NCBI RefSeq assembly: GCF_007747655.1
Contig: NZ_CP036274.1
Span: 4,464,001-4,528,000, forward strand
Length of the DNA: 64,000 nt
Direction of reading: 5' to 3'
Source of the DNA: Anatilimnocola aggregata
GTDB taxonomy: Bacteria > Planctomycetota > Planctomycetia > Pirellulales > Pirellulaceae
Positions 33,296 through 42,140 of the stretch are shown here, in pieces. The position numbers and the translations under genes are program-made. Position 1 is the stretch's first letter; the number at the start of each line of letters is the position of its first letter. The notes under the pieces are model-generated. The model was not told the DNA's origin. It ran no database searches and was given only the letters and a program-made list of their open reading frames with translations.

Positions 33296-34933
33296 TTACT
33301 TGCTGGCCGTCGTCATGGTGCGGGCGGTCTGCAAGCCAGTGTTAAAGATGGCGTCTTCACCGGGCGTGCGGCTGAGTTGGCCATCGACGGGCTTGGCACT
33401 CTTTTGCACGGCGATATCCGGGGCAATCCCCATTCCGCTGATGGCCTGGCCACTGGGCGTGTACCACTTGGCGGTGGTCAAGCGAATGCCGGTGCGGCTG
33501 ACGGCCAGCGGGAAGATTCCTTGCACGGAACCTTTGCCGTAGCTCTTTTCGCCAACAACCGTGCCACGCTTATGGTCGCGGACGGCACCGGCGAGAATCT
33601 CGCTGGCACTGGCCGAGTCGTGATCGATCAGAATCACCAGCGGTACTCGCCAGGTTCCTTGCACTTGCCCCTTATGATCGAAGTCTTCTCGCGGGCTGCG
33701 GCCACGGGTAGCGACAATCAGTCCGTCGTTCACAAACTTGTCGGCGACGTCGACGGCAGCCTTCAGCAAGCCACCGGGGTTGCCGCGCAGGTCGATCACC
33801 AGGCTCCGCATCCCTTGGTCGTGCAGTTTCCACAACGCAGCGTCGACGTCGCGGGCAGTGGTCTTTTGAAAGCTGGTCAGTTTGAAGTAACCGACGCCAG
33901 CAGTGGTGTCGATGATCCGCACATCTTCAACGCTCGGTACTTCAACGCGGCGGCGCGTCAGCTTCAGCGTCCGTTCGACCCCTTGAGCATCGCGGAGAAT
34001 CACGGTGACGAGGCTACCCTCCGAACCACGCAGCAGATCGGCCAGTTGATCGGGCGAAACCTGGCTGCTCGACTTGTCGTCGACTTGAATGATGCGATCG
34101 CCGGCGCGGATGCCACCCAGGTCAGCTGGGCCGCCAGAAATGATGTTCACCACCAGCAGGCCGGCGGGTTCGGTCTTCAGTTCCACACCGAGACCCACAA
34201 AGTTACCTTCGATCTGGGCAAAGATCTCGTCCATCTGACTATCGGTCAGAAAACTCGAGTATTCATCCAGGGCCGCGGCCGCACCACTCGCATACTCCAG
34301 AATCACTGCCTGGGGGCTGATTGCATATCGTTGCTTCACCGTGCGAGCAATGGCTTCGACCAATTCTTTCGCCTGGTGACGATCTTCAATCGCCTGGCGT
34401 TCGGTCCAAAAGCGAATATCGCGTTGCAGCTGGTTGTGCTGCTCGGCGGTGAGTGCCAAGTTGTTCGAAGTGACGAAGATCGGCTCGGTCAGGGCAGCAT
34501 CGAAGTTAGTGGTACCCTGGCGCAGAATATCGTGCCATTTGGGCTGATGAACATAGTGGGCCGAGACCTTGAGGAGCACTTCTTCGTAAATGGCGAGGGC
34601 TTCCCGCTCGGTGATCGTGTGAATGGCCTTGGTGTAGGTCACGTCGGCATAGCGGCGGGCAACATCGTAGTGAGCCCGGACCATTGTCAGCCGTTGCTTG
34701 AGTTCCGGCCGCTCGGGATGGGCTCGTAGGGCTTCTTCATAATGCGAAAGAGCTTCGGCCCAGCGTTTTTGCTGTTCCAGGCGCGAGCCCTGTTCGAGCG
34801 TCTGAGCGACGTCGGAATTGATGTCTGCGATCGTTGCCAGCGGCTGCTGGGCACGAACGATCGAGACTGGCCACAAGCCAATTACGGCTGCGGTCAGGGC
34901 GGTGCAAATCAAGATGCGGGAGCGTGAAGTCAT
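33296..34933 (-). CDS. C-terminal processing peptidase, S41 family (CtpA-like)
   Basis: A 545-residue exported serine protease. A Sec signal peptide ends near residue 28 ('WPVSIVRAQQ'). A short TPR-like helical stretch follows (about 50-80), then a PDZ domain (about 245-330: 'FVGLGVELK', 'GGIRAGDRIIQVDD'), then the S41 catalytic core. The catalytic dyad is S442 in 'SASASE' and K467 in 'SYGKGSVQG', spaced by 25 as in CtpA/Prc. 'DLRGNPGGLL' is also present. It trims proteins at their C-termini in the periplasm. I start at ATG 34933, immediately before the signal peptide; the frame is open 34 codons further. It is upstream of UbiA on the same strand. Confidence 0.94.
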   Translation of the reverse strand: MTSRSRILICTALTAAVIGLWPVSIVRAQQPLATIADINSDVAQTLEQGSRLEQQKRWAEALSHYEEALRAHPERPELKQRLTMVRAHYDVARRYADVTYTKAIHTITEREALAIYEEVLLKVSAHYVHQPKWHDILRQGTTNFDAALTEPIFVTSNNLALTAEQHNQLQRDIRFWTERQAIEDRHQAKELVEAIARTVKQRYAISPQAVILEYASGAAAALDEYSSFLTDSQMDEIFAQIEGNFVGLGVELKTEPAGLLVVNIISGGPADLGGIRAGDRIIQVDDKSSSQVSPDQLADLLRGSEGSLVTVILRDAQGVERTLKLTRRRVEVPSVEDVRIIDTTAGVGYFKLTSFQKTTARDVDAALWKLHDQGMRSLVIDLRGNPGGLLKAAVDVADKFVNDGLIVATRGRSPREDFDHKGQVQGTWRVPLVILIDHDSASASEILAGAVRDHKRGTVVGEKSYGKGSVQGIFPLAVSRTGIRLTTAKWYTPSGQAISGMGIAPDIAVQKSAKPVDGQLSRTPGEDAIFNTGLQTARTMTTASK

Positions 34934-35439
34934 CGTTCCGTCTCGGCCGACGGACACGCACGCTAACCAAGAACCGACGAGCCAACACAATCGCGCAAAG
35001 CGAAAGCTGGGACGTTGGTGGGGAGCGGGTGCCACGCCGTTTCAGGATGCGGGCGAATCATCGGGCCGGAACTCGACAAGCGGCGGGGAGCCGCTCGGCC
35101 GGAGCGAAAATTGGGGTCCCTGCTGTCGAAACAGCCGGGCTGGAGCCCCCAATATCCCGCTTGCCGGCTCCCCCCACATGCTGTTGAGGGCGGAGCTTCA
35201 GCCAGATGGAATATAGGACACGAAATGCGACCGGTCAAAGAAAGTCGCGCCCGACTGCTCCGCTTCCCTAAGCAATGTCGTGCGACAATCCGCACAGGCC
35301 ACACAAACCTGCATACGCAGGCTGGTTCCACTCGGTTCGCCCTTAGCCAGCAGTAACGATTTTTCCATTCTTGCTGGCAAGCGAAGAGTTGCGGCCGCTG
35401 CTGCGAAGACCAGAAGTCATCCATCTTCGCGCGCCGCGA
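34934..35439. other. Intergenic region, no gene recognised
   Basis: About 500 bases upstream of the ctp-type protease. Open frames here on both strands are rich in R, C, P and S and look like chance products of GC-rich DNA. The region presumably holds the protease promoter and the 3' end of the neighbouring membrane-protein operon transcript. I see no RNA gene or clear repeat. Confidence 0.4.
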
Positions 35440-35997
35440 CTATTCTTCTTCGCTCAGCTGCACCACCACCATGCTCAGCGCCAGTAGGCCCGTGGCGACA
35501 AACAGCACGTTGCGCAAACTAAACCAGCTGGCAGGCGCGGCGGCCGAATTAATCAGCAACACGCGGGTGCCGGTTGGTTCGAGCGGTATGAGCCGATGCT
35601 TGAACTTCGCCCCTGCGTACGTCCCCGCTACGAGGGTGGGACTAAGCACTGGCTGTTTCATCGCCTCTTGAACTGCTGGCCAAGGGGCCGGCCAGTGAGT
35701 CGGACCTTCTCCATCGTCCTCGTCAATCACGTTGGCAGCAACGACCGGCGGCGCACCAGGAGCACCCTGCAACAAGAGAATTTGTGCTGAAGGATCTTGT
35801 TTCGTCAGGTTGCCAGCCAATTGAGAAAGAATGACTGCCTGCTGCTGTTCCGTGGCGACGCGCAGCTGTTCGATTGCTTGCGCATCAGGCTCGCCGGGGC
35901 TCGACGGCCCGCGTTGCAAAAAAGTGGCCACGATCACGGCGACCAACAGCACCCCCACCAATCCCCAGCCGTAGCCAAGTTTTTCGCTGCGGCTCAT
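35440..35997 (-). CDS. Membrane protein of unknown function, third gene of the Fur-box operon
   Basis: A 185-residue protein I do not recognise. It has an N-terminal helix (about 10-27, 'GWGLVGVLLVAVIVATFLQ'), an extracytoplasmic Q- and P-rich middle, and a C-terminal helix (about 160-177, 'LFVATGLLALSMVVVQL') ending in acidic residues. Its start overlaps the PepSY gene by four bases (ATGA), so it is translationally coupled to it. By context it probably helps the PepSY membrane protein, perhaps in iron-related redox work, but nothing in the sequence itself shows this. Confidence 0.8.
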   Translation of the reverse strand: MSRSEKLGYGWGLVGVLLVAVIVATFLQRGPSSPGEPDAQAIEQLRVATEQQQAVILSQLAGNLTKQDPSAQILLLQGAPGAPPVVAANVIDEDDGEGPTHWPAPWPAVQEAMKQPVLSPTLVAGTYAGAKFKHRLIPLEPTGTRVLLINSAAAPASWFSLRNVLFVATGLLALSMVVVQLSEEE

Positions 35998-36791
35998 GAC
36001 GCGGTCACTTCTAATTCGCGAGTCTCGCTCGCCACCACTTCCTGTTCAGCAATTTTGGTTTCAGGAACCGCTGGCTTGCCTGCTCGTTTGGCAAGCAAGG
36101 CGGGATGAATTGCCGGATTACCCGCCGGTGTTTTGGCAGCGGTCTTGGCGGGAACTTTCTTTTTGCCGAACTTCTTCACTAGCGGAATGACATACAGCAC
36201 AACGCCGGTTCCGCCGAGGAGCAAAATGGCAAAACCCGCAACATCAGACCAGAAATAGCCATAGTCGTGACTGAAAATCTTGCCGGTGTGCAGATCGTGC
36301 ACGACCTTTTGCCAAGACATCCCCGCTTTGGGATCGCCTTTCTTTTCGACCACTGCTTGCTCCGACATCGACCACACAATCTCTTCGGGACCGGTTTGAG
36401 CGGCACGATCGACCTTCAGTTTGACGACCATCCCGTAACCGGGCTCGTTCTTAATTTCCATTCGCTCCAGCGGCACTTCGCCCCAAATCTTCACCCCTTC
36501 GGCAATCGCCAGGTTCACTTGCTCCCCGTGAGCTTGCCAGCTGTTTTGCTTCGCAAGCAGAGAAGACGGAGAACTGGCGGCTTTTTTCTCGCGATACTTG
36601 GTTTCATTTTCCGGCGAGGCGGCCATCTCGGTCGCTTTGTCCTTTTTCTCTTTCTTCATGTATTGCGGCTTCAGCCCCAACAAACGTTCGTGATTCAGCA
36701 TCACGCCGGTAGCGGCAATCAGCCCCATCGGAATCAGCACAATCAAACCAACCCACAAGTGAACGTCGCGAAACTTGGGATAGAGCGACAT
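35994..36791 (-). CDS. PepSY-associated transmembrane protein
   Basis: A 265-residue membrane protein of the PepSY-associated TM helix type. The first helix (about 11-32) follows 'DVHLWVGLIVLIPMG' and leads to 'TGVMLNHE'. A periplasmic PepSY-like part comes next, then 'VVHDLHTGKIF' and a second helix 'VAGFAILLLGGTGVVLYVI' (about 185-205). The conserved histidines near the membrane faces may bind haem or metal. The tail is long, basic and alanine-rich. Relatives often sit beside siderophore uptake genes and act as iron-regulated reductases. A Fur-box-like site upstream of the first gene of this operon supports an iron role. It overlaps the following gene by four bases. Confidence 0.88.
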   Translation of the reverse strand: MSLYPKFRDVHLWVGLIVLIPMGLIAATGVMLNHERLLGLKPQYMKKEKKDKATEMAASPENETKYREKKAASSPSSLLAKQNSWQAHGEQVNLAIAEGVKIWGEVPLERMEIKNEPGYGMVVKLKVDRAAQTGPEEIVWSMSEQAVVEKKGDPKAGMSWQKVVHDLHTGKIFSHDYGYFWSDVAGFAILLLGGTGVVLYVIPLVKKFGKKKVPAKTAAKTPAGNPAIHPALLAKRAGKPAVPETKIAEQEVVASETRELEVTAS

Positions 36792-36859
36792 TTAGAAATC
36801 CTTTGGTCTTGATGAGGGCTGCAGTTAGACAAACGGAGCAAAATCTGGCGCTAGGTCGA

Positions 36860-37642
36860 TTAGTCGTCGCCCGAGTTGGGATCCTTGCCGCGGAAAGCTT
36901 CGAACTCTTCCTTCGATCCAAACGTGTGGACATTTCCGCCGACAAAAACGACGTTGAAGACGTTCTCGTGATAGGGCTTAATCGTGTAGATCCCCCGCAG
37001 CGTGTTCCATTTCGTTTCGCCAATCTTCCACGGATCGGGCATATCGCGCGATAGTTGAATGAAACTGGCGGCAGGGCCGTCACCGTTGTCGGCTTTTCCT
37101 TCCAACGCTTTTTTGATGTCAACTCCGGCATTGTGCTGGGCCAGGGTCCGAACGTTCAGCGCTTTGGCTTTTTTGGTCTTGGTGACGAACATCCCCTTCT
37201 TGGCGTCCCACTCGGTCGCCATACGTTCGGGGAGTTCTGGTTCGCTGAACGCGCGACCCTCGAACTTGTAGCTGCTACCCATGGACTTCCACATGGGGGC
37301 CGACGATTCATAAGAGCCAATGTCGCCCGGGCAGCGAAACATTTTCTTGTTGTTCTCGCAAAACGGCAGCAAGCCATACATGGCCGTCTGATTTTCGTGG
37401 GTAAGGTCACCGTCACCCACCGAGAATGGCATCACCCCGCCGTAAACGTCGATGTAATTGTGGGTGGCGATCCCGATTTGGCGCAAATGGCTCGAGCATT
37501 CGGCACGCTGAGCCGCGCGGCGCGCTGCCTGAACGGCAGGGAGCAACAGCGCCATAATGATGCCGATAATGGCGATGACAACCAGCAACTCAACCAGGGT
37601 GAAGGCACGAAGTCTGCGACTCCGTCGCAATTCAGTGAACAT
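36860..37642 (-). CDS. DUF1559 protein with prepilin-type N-terminus
   Basis: A 260-residue protein of the large planctomycete DUF1559 family. The N-terminus is a type IV-pilin-like signal: '[15 protein letters not shown]' (about 13-27) followed by '[18 protein letters not shown]', and the C-terminal part has the weak family motif 'FVGGNVHTF'. Such proteins are presumably processed by a prepilin peptidase and displayed outside the inner membrane; their function is not known. I start at ATG 37642 rather than eight codons earlier because the short basic leader then fits the family. It is the first gene of an operon with the PepSY protein, 72 bases downstream of a Fur-box-like sequence. Confidence 0.92.
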   Translation of the reverse strand: MFTELRRSRRLRAFTLVELLVVIAIIGIIMALLLPAVQAARRAAQRAECSSHLRQIGIATHNYIDVYGGVMPFSVGDGDLTHENQTAMYGLLPFCENNKKMFRCPGDIGSYESSAPMWKSMGSSYKFEGRAFSEPELPERMATEWDAKKGMFVTKTKKAKALNVRTLAQHNAGVDIKKALEGKADNGDGPAASFIQLSRDMPDPWKIGETKWNTLRGIYTIKPYHENVFNVVFVGGNVHTFGSKEEFEAFRGKDPNSGDD

Positions 37643-37713
37643 GGCGGCTACCTTGGGGCGGGGCACAATACAGGTGGGTAGTTTTAAGTGCCTAAATCAG
37701 CGATCGGTTTTAA

Positions 37714-37728
37714 TGATACTGATTCTCA
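37714..37728 (-). promoter_or_regulatory. Fur-box candidate upstream of the DUF1559-PepSY operon
   Basis: TGATACTGATTCTCA matches 12 of the 14 defined positions of the 7-1-7 Fur consensus TGATAATnATTATCA, and the two mismatches are symmetric A-to-C changes. It ends 72 bases before the DUF1559 start, a normal operator distance. The PepSY gene in the operon fits iron-responsive repression. Confidence 0.6.
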
Positions 37729-37871
37729 GTTCCTGATTGGGTGTAAAATTAAACCAACGGCAAATCGATGTCAACTACACACTTCGTAAAGGTTGCCAAC
37801 TGAACTCGCGGCCATTCACACCCGCAGCACACTGCACACGCCATCGCTGGGCCAAAACAGCGAGGCAAATC

Positions 37872-37914
37872 TTAGTGACAGATGATTGACAACTAGTCAC
37901 TAATTATTAATAAT
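37872..37914. repeat. Two adjacent inverted repeats, possible operator
   Basis: TTAGTGAC (37872-37879) and GTCACTAA (37896-37903) form a perfect 8-bp inverted repeat with a 16-base spacer. It is joined to the perfect 12-base palindrome ATTATTAATAAT (37903-37914). The site lies in the divergent intergenic region, about 360 bases from the oxidoreductase start, and could be an operator. No regulator is recognised. Confidence 0.4.
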
Positions 37915-38271
37915 CGGGACGGCTGCTTTGGCAACTTGGTGGAAGGAGCGCGCGTGCGCGGTGGGAACCGCTCGCGTGGCTGAGCGGGACGAAAGTTCTT
38001 GCTCTCCCTGGCAATGAACCGCTCTCGGCGAGCTGCATCGCCGAGGTTTATCAACAGATAGGATGATTTCAGAATTGGCAAATTAGACGTAAATCGTTGT
38101 TGCAGAACGGTTTGATTGTGATGCACGCAAAAGGGGGGTGTTGATTAATCGGCACCGCAAAAATCTCATCCCCGCTGCATTCTCCATCTCGAATTTGAGC
38201 GCGGCGGCACTTACACTTTGAAGACACCCGCTTGGGCTACCCTCCGATTTGCGTCTCTCCAGGAACCTGTC

Positions 38272-39612
38272 ATGCAAAATCAGTCCACTTCGCGCCGTAC
38301 ATTCTTGCGCCAGTCAGCAACCGTCGCCGCCACGGCGGCAGTTGTTCCTTATTTCCTCTCGTCCCCCAAGGCCTTTGCCAATCAAGACAAGAACGATCGC
38401 CCCCAGATCGGTTGCATTGGTGTCGGCAGCATGGGGACCGGCGATGCCCGCGCTCATGCCGGCTTTGGCGACATTGTCGCGGTTTGCGATGTGGACTCGA
38501 AGCATGCCGACCGTGCGAAGAACGACGAGAAGATCGGCAAAGGAAAGGCCGACGCTTACGAAGACTATCGCAAGGTGCTGGACCGCAAAGATATCGACGT
38601 CGTCAGCGTGGTGACGACCGACCATTGGCATGTGAAGATCGCCATCGAGGCGCTGCAAGCTGGCAAGCACGTTTTCTGCCAAAAGCCGCTCACGCTGACC
38701 ATCGAAGAAAACCAACTCATTCGCAACGCTTGCAAAAAGTATCCCAATCAGGCGTTTCTGGTTGGCACCCAGCAGCGCAGCACGCGTAACCTGTTCCTCC
38801 GCGCGGTGAACATGGTACAGAAGGGACTGCTCGGCGATATCAAGACGGTCACCTGCGGCATCGGTGCCAGCCCGACCGGGGGTCCATTCCCGGTGGAAGA
38901 AGTCCCCGAGAATCTGAACTGGGATATGTGGCTGGGCCAGGCTCCGAAGGTCGACTTTCGCAAGAAGCGTTCGCACTACGAATTCCGCTGGTGGTACGAA
39001 TACTCGGGGGGCAAGTTCACCGACTGGGGTGCTCATCACGTCGATATCGCCACGTGGGCGATTGGCGAAGACAAAGAAGGGCAAGGCCCGATTGAAGTCG
39101 ACGGTACCGATGCCAAGCATCCGGTTCCCTTTGAAAAGGGATATCCCACCGTGGACGATCGTTACAACACCTCGCATGATTTCGCGGCCAAGTGCAAATT
39201 CGCGAGCGGCGTCGAGATGATCGTCACCAGCCGCGGCGACAATGGCGTGCTTTTTGAAGGAACCAAGGGACGATTGTTCGTGAATCGCGGCAAGATTACC
39301 GGCAAGCCCATTGAAGAGAATTGGGATAAAGACCAATTCACCGACGACGACGTCATCAAGATGTATAAGGGCAAACCGGCCGAAGGCCACAAGAACAATT
39401 TCTATCGCTGCATTCGCGAAGGTGGACTCACGGTTTCGGACGTATTCAGCCACGTCCAAATGATGAACACCTGCCATCTGGCAGCGATTGCTTCGCGCTT
39501 GGGTCGTTCGATCAAGTGGAATCCCAAGTCGGAACAGATCGTGGGCGATGACGAAGCGGCCACCTTCCTCTCGCGCAAGCAACGCGAAGGGTTCGAGATT
39601 CCAAAGGTGTAG
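38272..39612 (+). CDS. Tat-exported Gfo/Idh/MocA family oxidoreductase
   Basis: A 446-residue NAD(P)-dependent dehydrogenase of the Gfo/Idh/MocA family with a twin-arginine signal: SRRTFLR (about 7-13) followed by a hydrophobic stretch and 'AFA' near residue 36. The Rossmann motif is 'IGCIGVGSMGTGDARAH', and the family lysine lies in 'FCQKPLTLTIEE', the form common in planctomycetes. Such secreted enzymes probably act on sugars or sugar acids in the periplasm, with the cofactor bound before export. I start at ATG 38272; an upstream TTG would put 18 residues before the Tat motif. A palindrome follows the stop closely and the next gene is a TIM-barrel sugar isomerase, a frequent partner. Confidence 0.94.
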   Translation: MQNQSTSRRTFLRQSATVAATAAVVPYFLSSPKAFANQDKNDRPQIGCIGVGSMGTGDARAHAGFGDIVAVCDVDSKHADRAKNDEKIGKGKADAYEDYRKVLDRKDIDVVSVVTTDHWHVKIAIEALQAGKHVFCQKPLTLTIEENQLIRNACKKYPNQAFLVGTQQRSTRNLFLRAVNMVQKGLLGDIKTVTCGIGASPTGGPFPVEEVPENLNWDMWLGQAPKVDFRKKRSHYEFRWWYEYSGGKFTDWGAHHVDIATWAIGEDKEGQGPIEVDGTDAKHPVPFEKGYPTVDDRYNTSHDFAAKCKFASGVEMIVTSRGDNGVLFEGTKGRLFVNRGKITGKPIEENWDKDQFTDDDVIKMYKGKPAEGHKNNFYRCIREGGLTVSDVFSHVQMMNTCHLAAIASRLGRSIKWNPKSEQIVGDDEAATFLSRKQREGFEIPKV

Positions 39613-39620
39613 CCCTTTAT

Positions 39621-39642
39621 AGTGTGGGCTTTAGCCCACACT
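39621..39642 (+). terminator. Perfect hairpin just after the oxidoreductase gene
   Basis: AGTGTGGGC (39621-39629) pairs perfectly with GCCCACACT (39634-39642) around a TTTA loop, 8 bases past the stop. There is no T-tract. It may terminate transcription or be one copy of a dispersed palindromic repeat family. Confidence 0.55.
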
Positions 39643-39662
39643 GGGTTGAACGAATGAACTGA

Positions 39663-39736
39663 GCCGGAAGCGTGAGCGCCCGGAGAATTGCGTTTTAAGA
39701 AAAAGCGAATACTCTCCGGGCGCTGACGCTTCCGGC
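39663..39736. repeat. Long REP-like inverted repeat
   Basis: The 24-base arms at 39663-39686 and 39713-39736 are complementary at 23 positions; each starts or ends with GCCGGAAGCGT-type sequence. A 26-base AT-rich spacer separates them. The shape and position between genes suggest a REP-type mobile palindrome or a strong transcript end. Confidence 0.7.
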
Positions 39737-39861
39737 GCGGGTGGGGTGGCGATCCCAAGCCACCATTTTGTCGCCCGTTGCGAATCGCGCGGCTGCTCGC
39801 AACAATAACCGTCCCCTTTCCCCGCACATTGTTCCAAGTTTTGCAGTCAGGAGTGTGTCTT

Positions 39862-40860
39862 ATGCCGCGTCCGGTTACTCTCTTCACCGGTCAGTGGGCC
39901 GATCTGCCGCTGGAAACCATGGCCCGCAAGACGAAGGATTTTGGTTACGACGGCATCGAACTCGCCTGCTGGGGCGACCACTTTGAAGTTGACAAGGCCC
40001 TCTCAGACGATGGCTACTGCAAGCGGAAGCGCGAACTGCTCGATAACGTCGGTCTGCAGTGCCACGCCATCAGTGCACATCTGGTTGGCCAGGCTGTGTG
40101 CGACATTATCGACGAGCGCCACAAACTGATTCTGCCGCCCTATATTTGGGGCGACGGCAAACCCGAGGGTGTGAATAAGCGAGCCATTGAAGAACTGAAG
40201 AACACCGCCCGCGCTGCCAAGAAGTTCGGCGTCGAAGTGGTCAACGGCTTTACCGGCAGCAGCATTTGGCACTTGCTCTATTCGTTCCCGCCAGTGTCGA
40301 GCAAGATGATCGACGACGGCTTTAAGCTGTTTGCCGATCGCTTCAATCCGATTTTGGACGTCTTTGCCGAATGTGGCGTGAAGTTCGCCCTGGAAGTCCA
40401 TCCGACCGAGATTGCCTTCGACATTTACACCGCCCAGCGGGCACTCGAAGCGCTCGATCATCGGCCCGAGTTCGGCTTCAACTTCGACCCCAGCCACTTG
40501 CACTGGCAGGGAATCGATTCAGTTGAGTTCATCCGCGCGTTCCCGGATCGCATTTATCACATGCACGTGAAAGACGCGATCGTCACGCTCAACGGCCGCA
40601 GCGGCATTCTGGCCAGCCACATCAACTTTGGCGATCATCGCCGGGGTTGGGACTTCCGCAGCCCGGGGCGCGGCACGGTCAATTTCGAGGAGATCATTCG
40701 CGAACTCAATCGCGTCGGCTACCAAGGGCCGCTGAGCGTCGAATGGGAAGACAGCGGCATGGAGCGAGAATTTGGCGCTCGCGAAGCAGCTGCCTTCGTT
40801 CGTCAAAAGGACTTCGCTCCTTCGGGCCGCGCGTTTGATGCCGCGTTCGAAAAGGCGTAG
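39862..40860 (+). CDS. Sugar phosphate isomerase/epimerase (TIM barrel)
   Basis: A 332-residue xylose-isomerase-like TIM barrel. Metal-site strands are '[13 protein letters not shown]', '[12 protein letters not shown]', 'IYHMHVKDA' and '[11 protein letters not shown]', giving the usual E/D/H/E ligands. Relatives isomerise or epimerise sugars or inositols, often together with Gfo/Idh/MocA dehydrogenases such as the gene upstream. ATG 39862 is chosen because AGGAG precedes it by about 9 bases; the frame is open 28 codons further, into a palindrome-bearing spacer. It appears cytoplasmic, with no signal peptide. An 11-bp hairpin follows the stop. The substrate is not known. Confidence 0.93.
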   Translation: MPRPVTLFTGQWADLPLETMARKTKDFGYDGIELACWGDHFEVDKALSDDGYCKRKRELLDNVGLQCHAISAHLVGQAVCDIIDERHKLILPPYIWGDGKPEGVNKRAIEELKNTARAAKKFGVEVVNGFTGSSIWHLLYSFPPVSSKMIDDGFKLFADRFNPILDVFAECGVKFALEVHPTEIAFDIYTAQRALEALDHRPEFGFNFDPSHLHWQGIDSVEFIRAFPDRIYHMHVKDAIVTLNGRSGILASHINFGDHRRGWDFRSPGRGTVNFEEIIRELNRVGYQGPLSVEWEDSGMEREFGAREAAAFVRQKDFAPSGRAFDAAFEKA

Positions 40861-40895
40861 GCCGAACTTGCGAGTTGCTCGTTTGCTGAAGAGTG

Positions 40896-40925
40896 CTGTC
40901 GCTAGCAGGAACTGGCTAGCGACAG
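40896..40925 (+). terminator. Perfect 11-bp hairpin after the TIM-barrel gene
   Basis: CTGTCGCTAGC (40896-40906) pairs perfectly with GCTAGCGACAG (40915-40925) around an 8-base loop, 35 bases past the stop codon. Only a short GTTCT follows, so termination is likely but not canonical. Confidence 0.6.
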
Positions 40926-41154
40926 GTTCTACGACCGCGCAAGTGTCTTCCGGTTGTTTTATCTGTAACCGCAAGTCGTTACAGATATGCGGTTTGCAGC
41001 AATTCCGCGCGGGGCTACTTTCGTTTGCCTTGTGTCCGCGGATAGAATTGCTTCGTGGCGTCGCGGCCGCTCCTGGTAGTAGCAGCTGGAGCGGAGAGTC
41101 GGTGTTGCGATCAACCGACGCCTGCAGGAATGCCTGATTTAAAAGGATGCAACA

Positions 41155-41403
41155 ATGCCAGCTACCATGAACCAACCCAATTCGAATCCACGCCGGCTGC
41201 TCGCATCATTTGGGCTCGAATCGGACTCGGCTGGCGCGAATGCCCATTACATCGACGCGGCTGAGTTCCGCCGCCTGATGGTGTCGAATCGCCGCATGGA
41301 ACGGGCCGATCGCTTAGCCCCCAAAATGCGCGGCCTCCGCGATTTGGAGACCGGCGAACTCTATTTGACCGACGAGCGTTGGCTGCTGGATGGCAAGCGC
41401 TAA
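41155..41403 (+). CDS. Small conserved-looking protein of unknown function
   Basis: An 82-residue soluble protein that I cannot assign. It is charged and compact, with 'RRLLASFGLESD' near the start and a C-terminal 'RGLRDLETGELYLTDERWLLDG' that looks like a folded beta-hairpin. No signal peptide or membrane segment. A second in-frame ATG lies four codons in. Evidence that it is a real gene comes from the canonical terminator 50 bases past its stop and from the lack of any better frame here. It stands alone between a TIM-barrel gene and a minus-strand exported protein. Confidence 0.75.
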   Translation: MPATMNQPNSNPRRLLASFGLESDSAGANAHYIDAAEFRRLMVSNRRMERADRLAPKMRGLRDLETGELYLTDERWLLDGKR

Positions 41404-41454
41404 GGGCGGTTTCGCAGCTAGCCCGGGTCAACAGACTCTGATCAAGAAACATTG

Positions 41455-41495
41455 AGCGGCCGGCGAATCCTGGTGAATTCGTCGGCCGCTTTTTA
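41455..41495 (+). terminator. Rho-independent terminator
   Basis: A 14-bp stem (41455-41468 with 41477-41490, one G-T wobble) with an 8-base loop runs directly into TTTTTATTT. It is the best intrinsic terminator in the window and closes the 82-residue gene upstream. Confidence 0.88.
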
Positions 41496-41615
41496 TTTAG
41501 ATCCGGCCCACTGCCGGGTAAGTGAATGACAGGCTTGCTTCAGTTCTCTGCTATGAAAAAGGCGTCCGTGCCTTTGGTTTTTGACTGTTGAATTCTGCGG
41601 TGAAAGTGGCTGGAG

Positions 41616-42140
41616 TTAGGGAAGTACGATCGAGAATCCTTTGCCACCCAGCGAGAAGCCAGGGCGACTGATCGGGCGAACCGGCCGCGGCCCGTAGTGG
41701 TCGACCTCACGGGCCAGTTCGCGACCGATATAGCTGATGTCTTGCTCGATCGCGGCCAGTTCACTTCGCATCGACCGGCTGAAGCCAAGGCCGACACCGT
41801 ACGCGTGATTGCCAAAGTGGCGAGCGGTTTGACGAAGGGTGCTCAGTTCGCGTTCGACGAGCGAGATGTTGCCAATGCGGGCGAACGATTGCAGGCGACG
41901 GGCCGAAAGTTCGAGTTGGGCAGCATCGACGATCAGTTCGCGGCGTTCCTGAAAGTTGATTCGTGATTCACGCACCAGAAAGCTCAGGTTGCGAGCATGA
42001 CCGGCAAGTTCTCCGCTCATCGCACTAATGTTGCCCAAATGGTTATGACCGTGATCGGCCCGAGCGGGCGAAGCCACGCAGCTGAGCAGGGTGAGTGCAG
42101 CGAAAGTACCGAAGCAGAGCGAGCGGATGGTGGTCGTCAT
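41616..42140 (-). CDS. Exported helical protein of unknown function
   Basis: A 174-residue protein with a clear Sec signal peptide ('CFGTFAALTLLSCVASPARA', cleavage near residue 28). The mature part begins with a histidine-rich 'DHGHNHLG' and continues as amphipathic helices ('LVRESRINFQERRELIVDAAQLE', 'MRSELAAIEQDISYIGRELA'), so it is probably a small periplasmic helical bundle. It ends in a proline- and glycine-rich tail. I start at ATG 42140, directly before the signal peptide; the open frame extends 63 codons upstream without family features. I do not recognise the family. Confidence 0.8.
   Translation of the reverse strand: MTTTIRSLCFGTFAALTLLSCVASPARADHGHNHLGNISAMSGELAGHARNLSFLVRESRINFQERRELIVDAAQLELSARRLQSFARIGNISLVERELSTLRQTARHFGNHAYGVGLGFSRSMRSELAAIEQDISYIGRELAREVDHYGPRPVRPISRPGFSLGGKGFSIVLP

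Larger units (their letters stand above)
37643..38271. other. Divergent regulatory region between DUF1559 operon and oxidoreductase gene
   Basis: About 630 AT-richer bases without a convincing gene. It contains a Fur-box-like site (37714-37728) on the DUF1559 side and a pair of inverted repeats (37872-37914) near the middle, listed separately. Promoters for both divergent genes must lie here. Confidence 0.5.

Noticed and set aside
33377-34729. 450-codon plus-strand frame opposite the ctp-type protease
   Set aside because: The minus-strand protease has a signal peptide, PDZ and catalytic dyad; the plus frame has no recognisable fold.
34963-35424. 153-codon minus-strand frame upstream of the protease
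   Set aside because: Rich in R, C, P and S with no domain or signal; likely chance in GC-rich non-coding DNA.
38314-39582. 422-codon minus-strand frame opposite the Gfo/Idh/MocA gene
   Set aside because: It is a shadow of a well-supported Tat-exported oxidoreductase.
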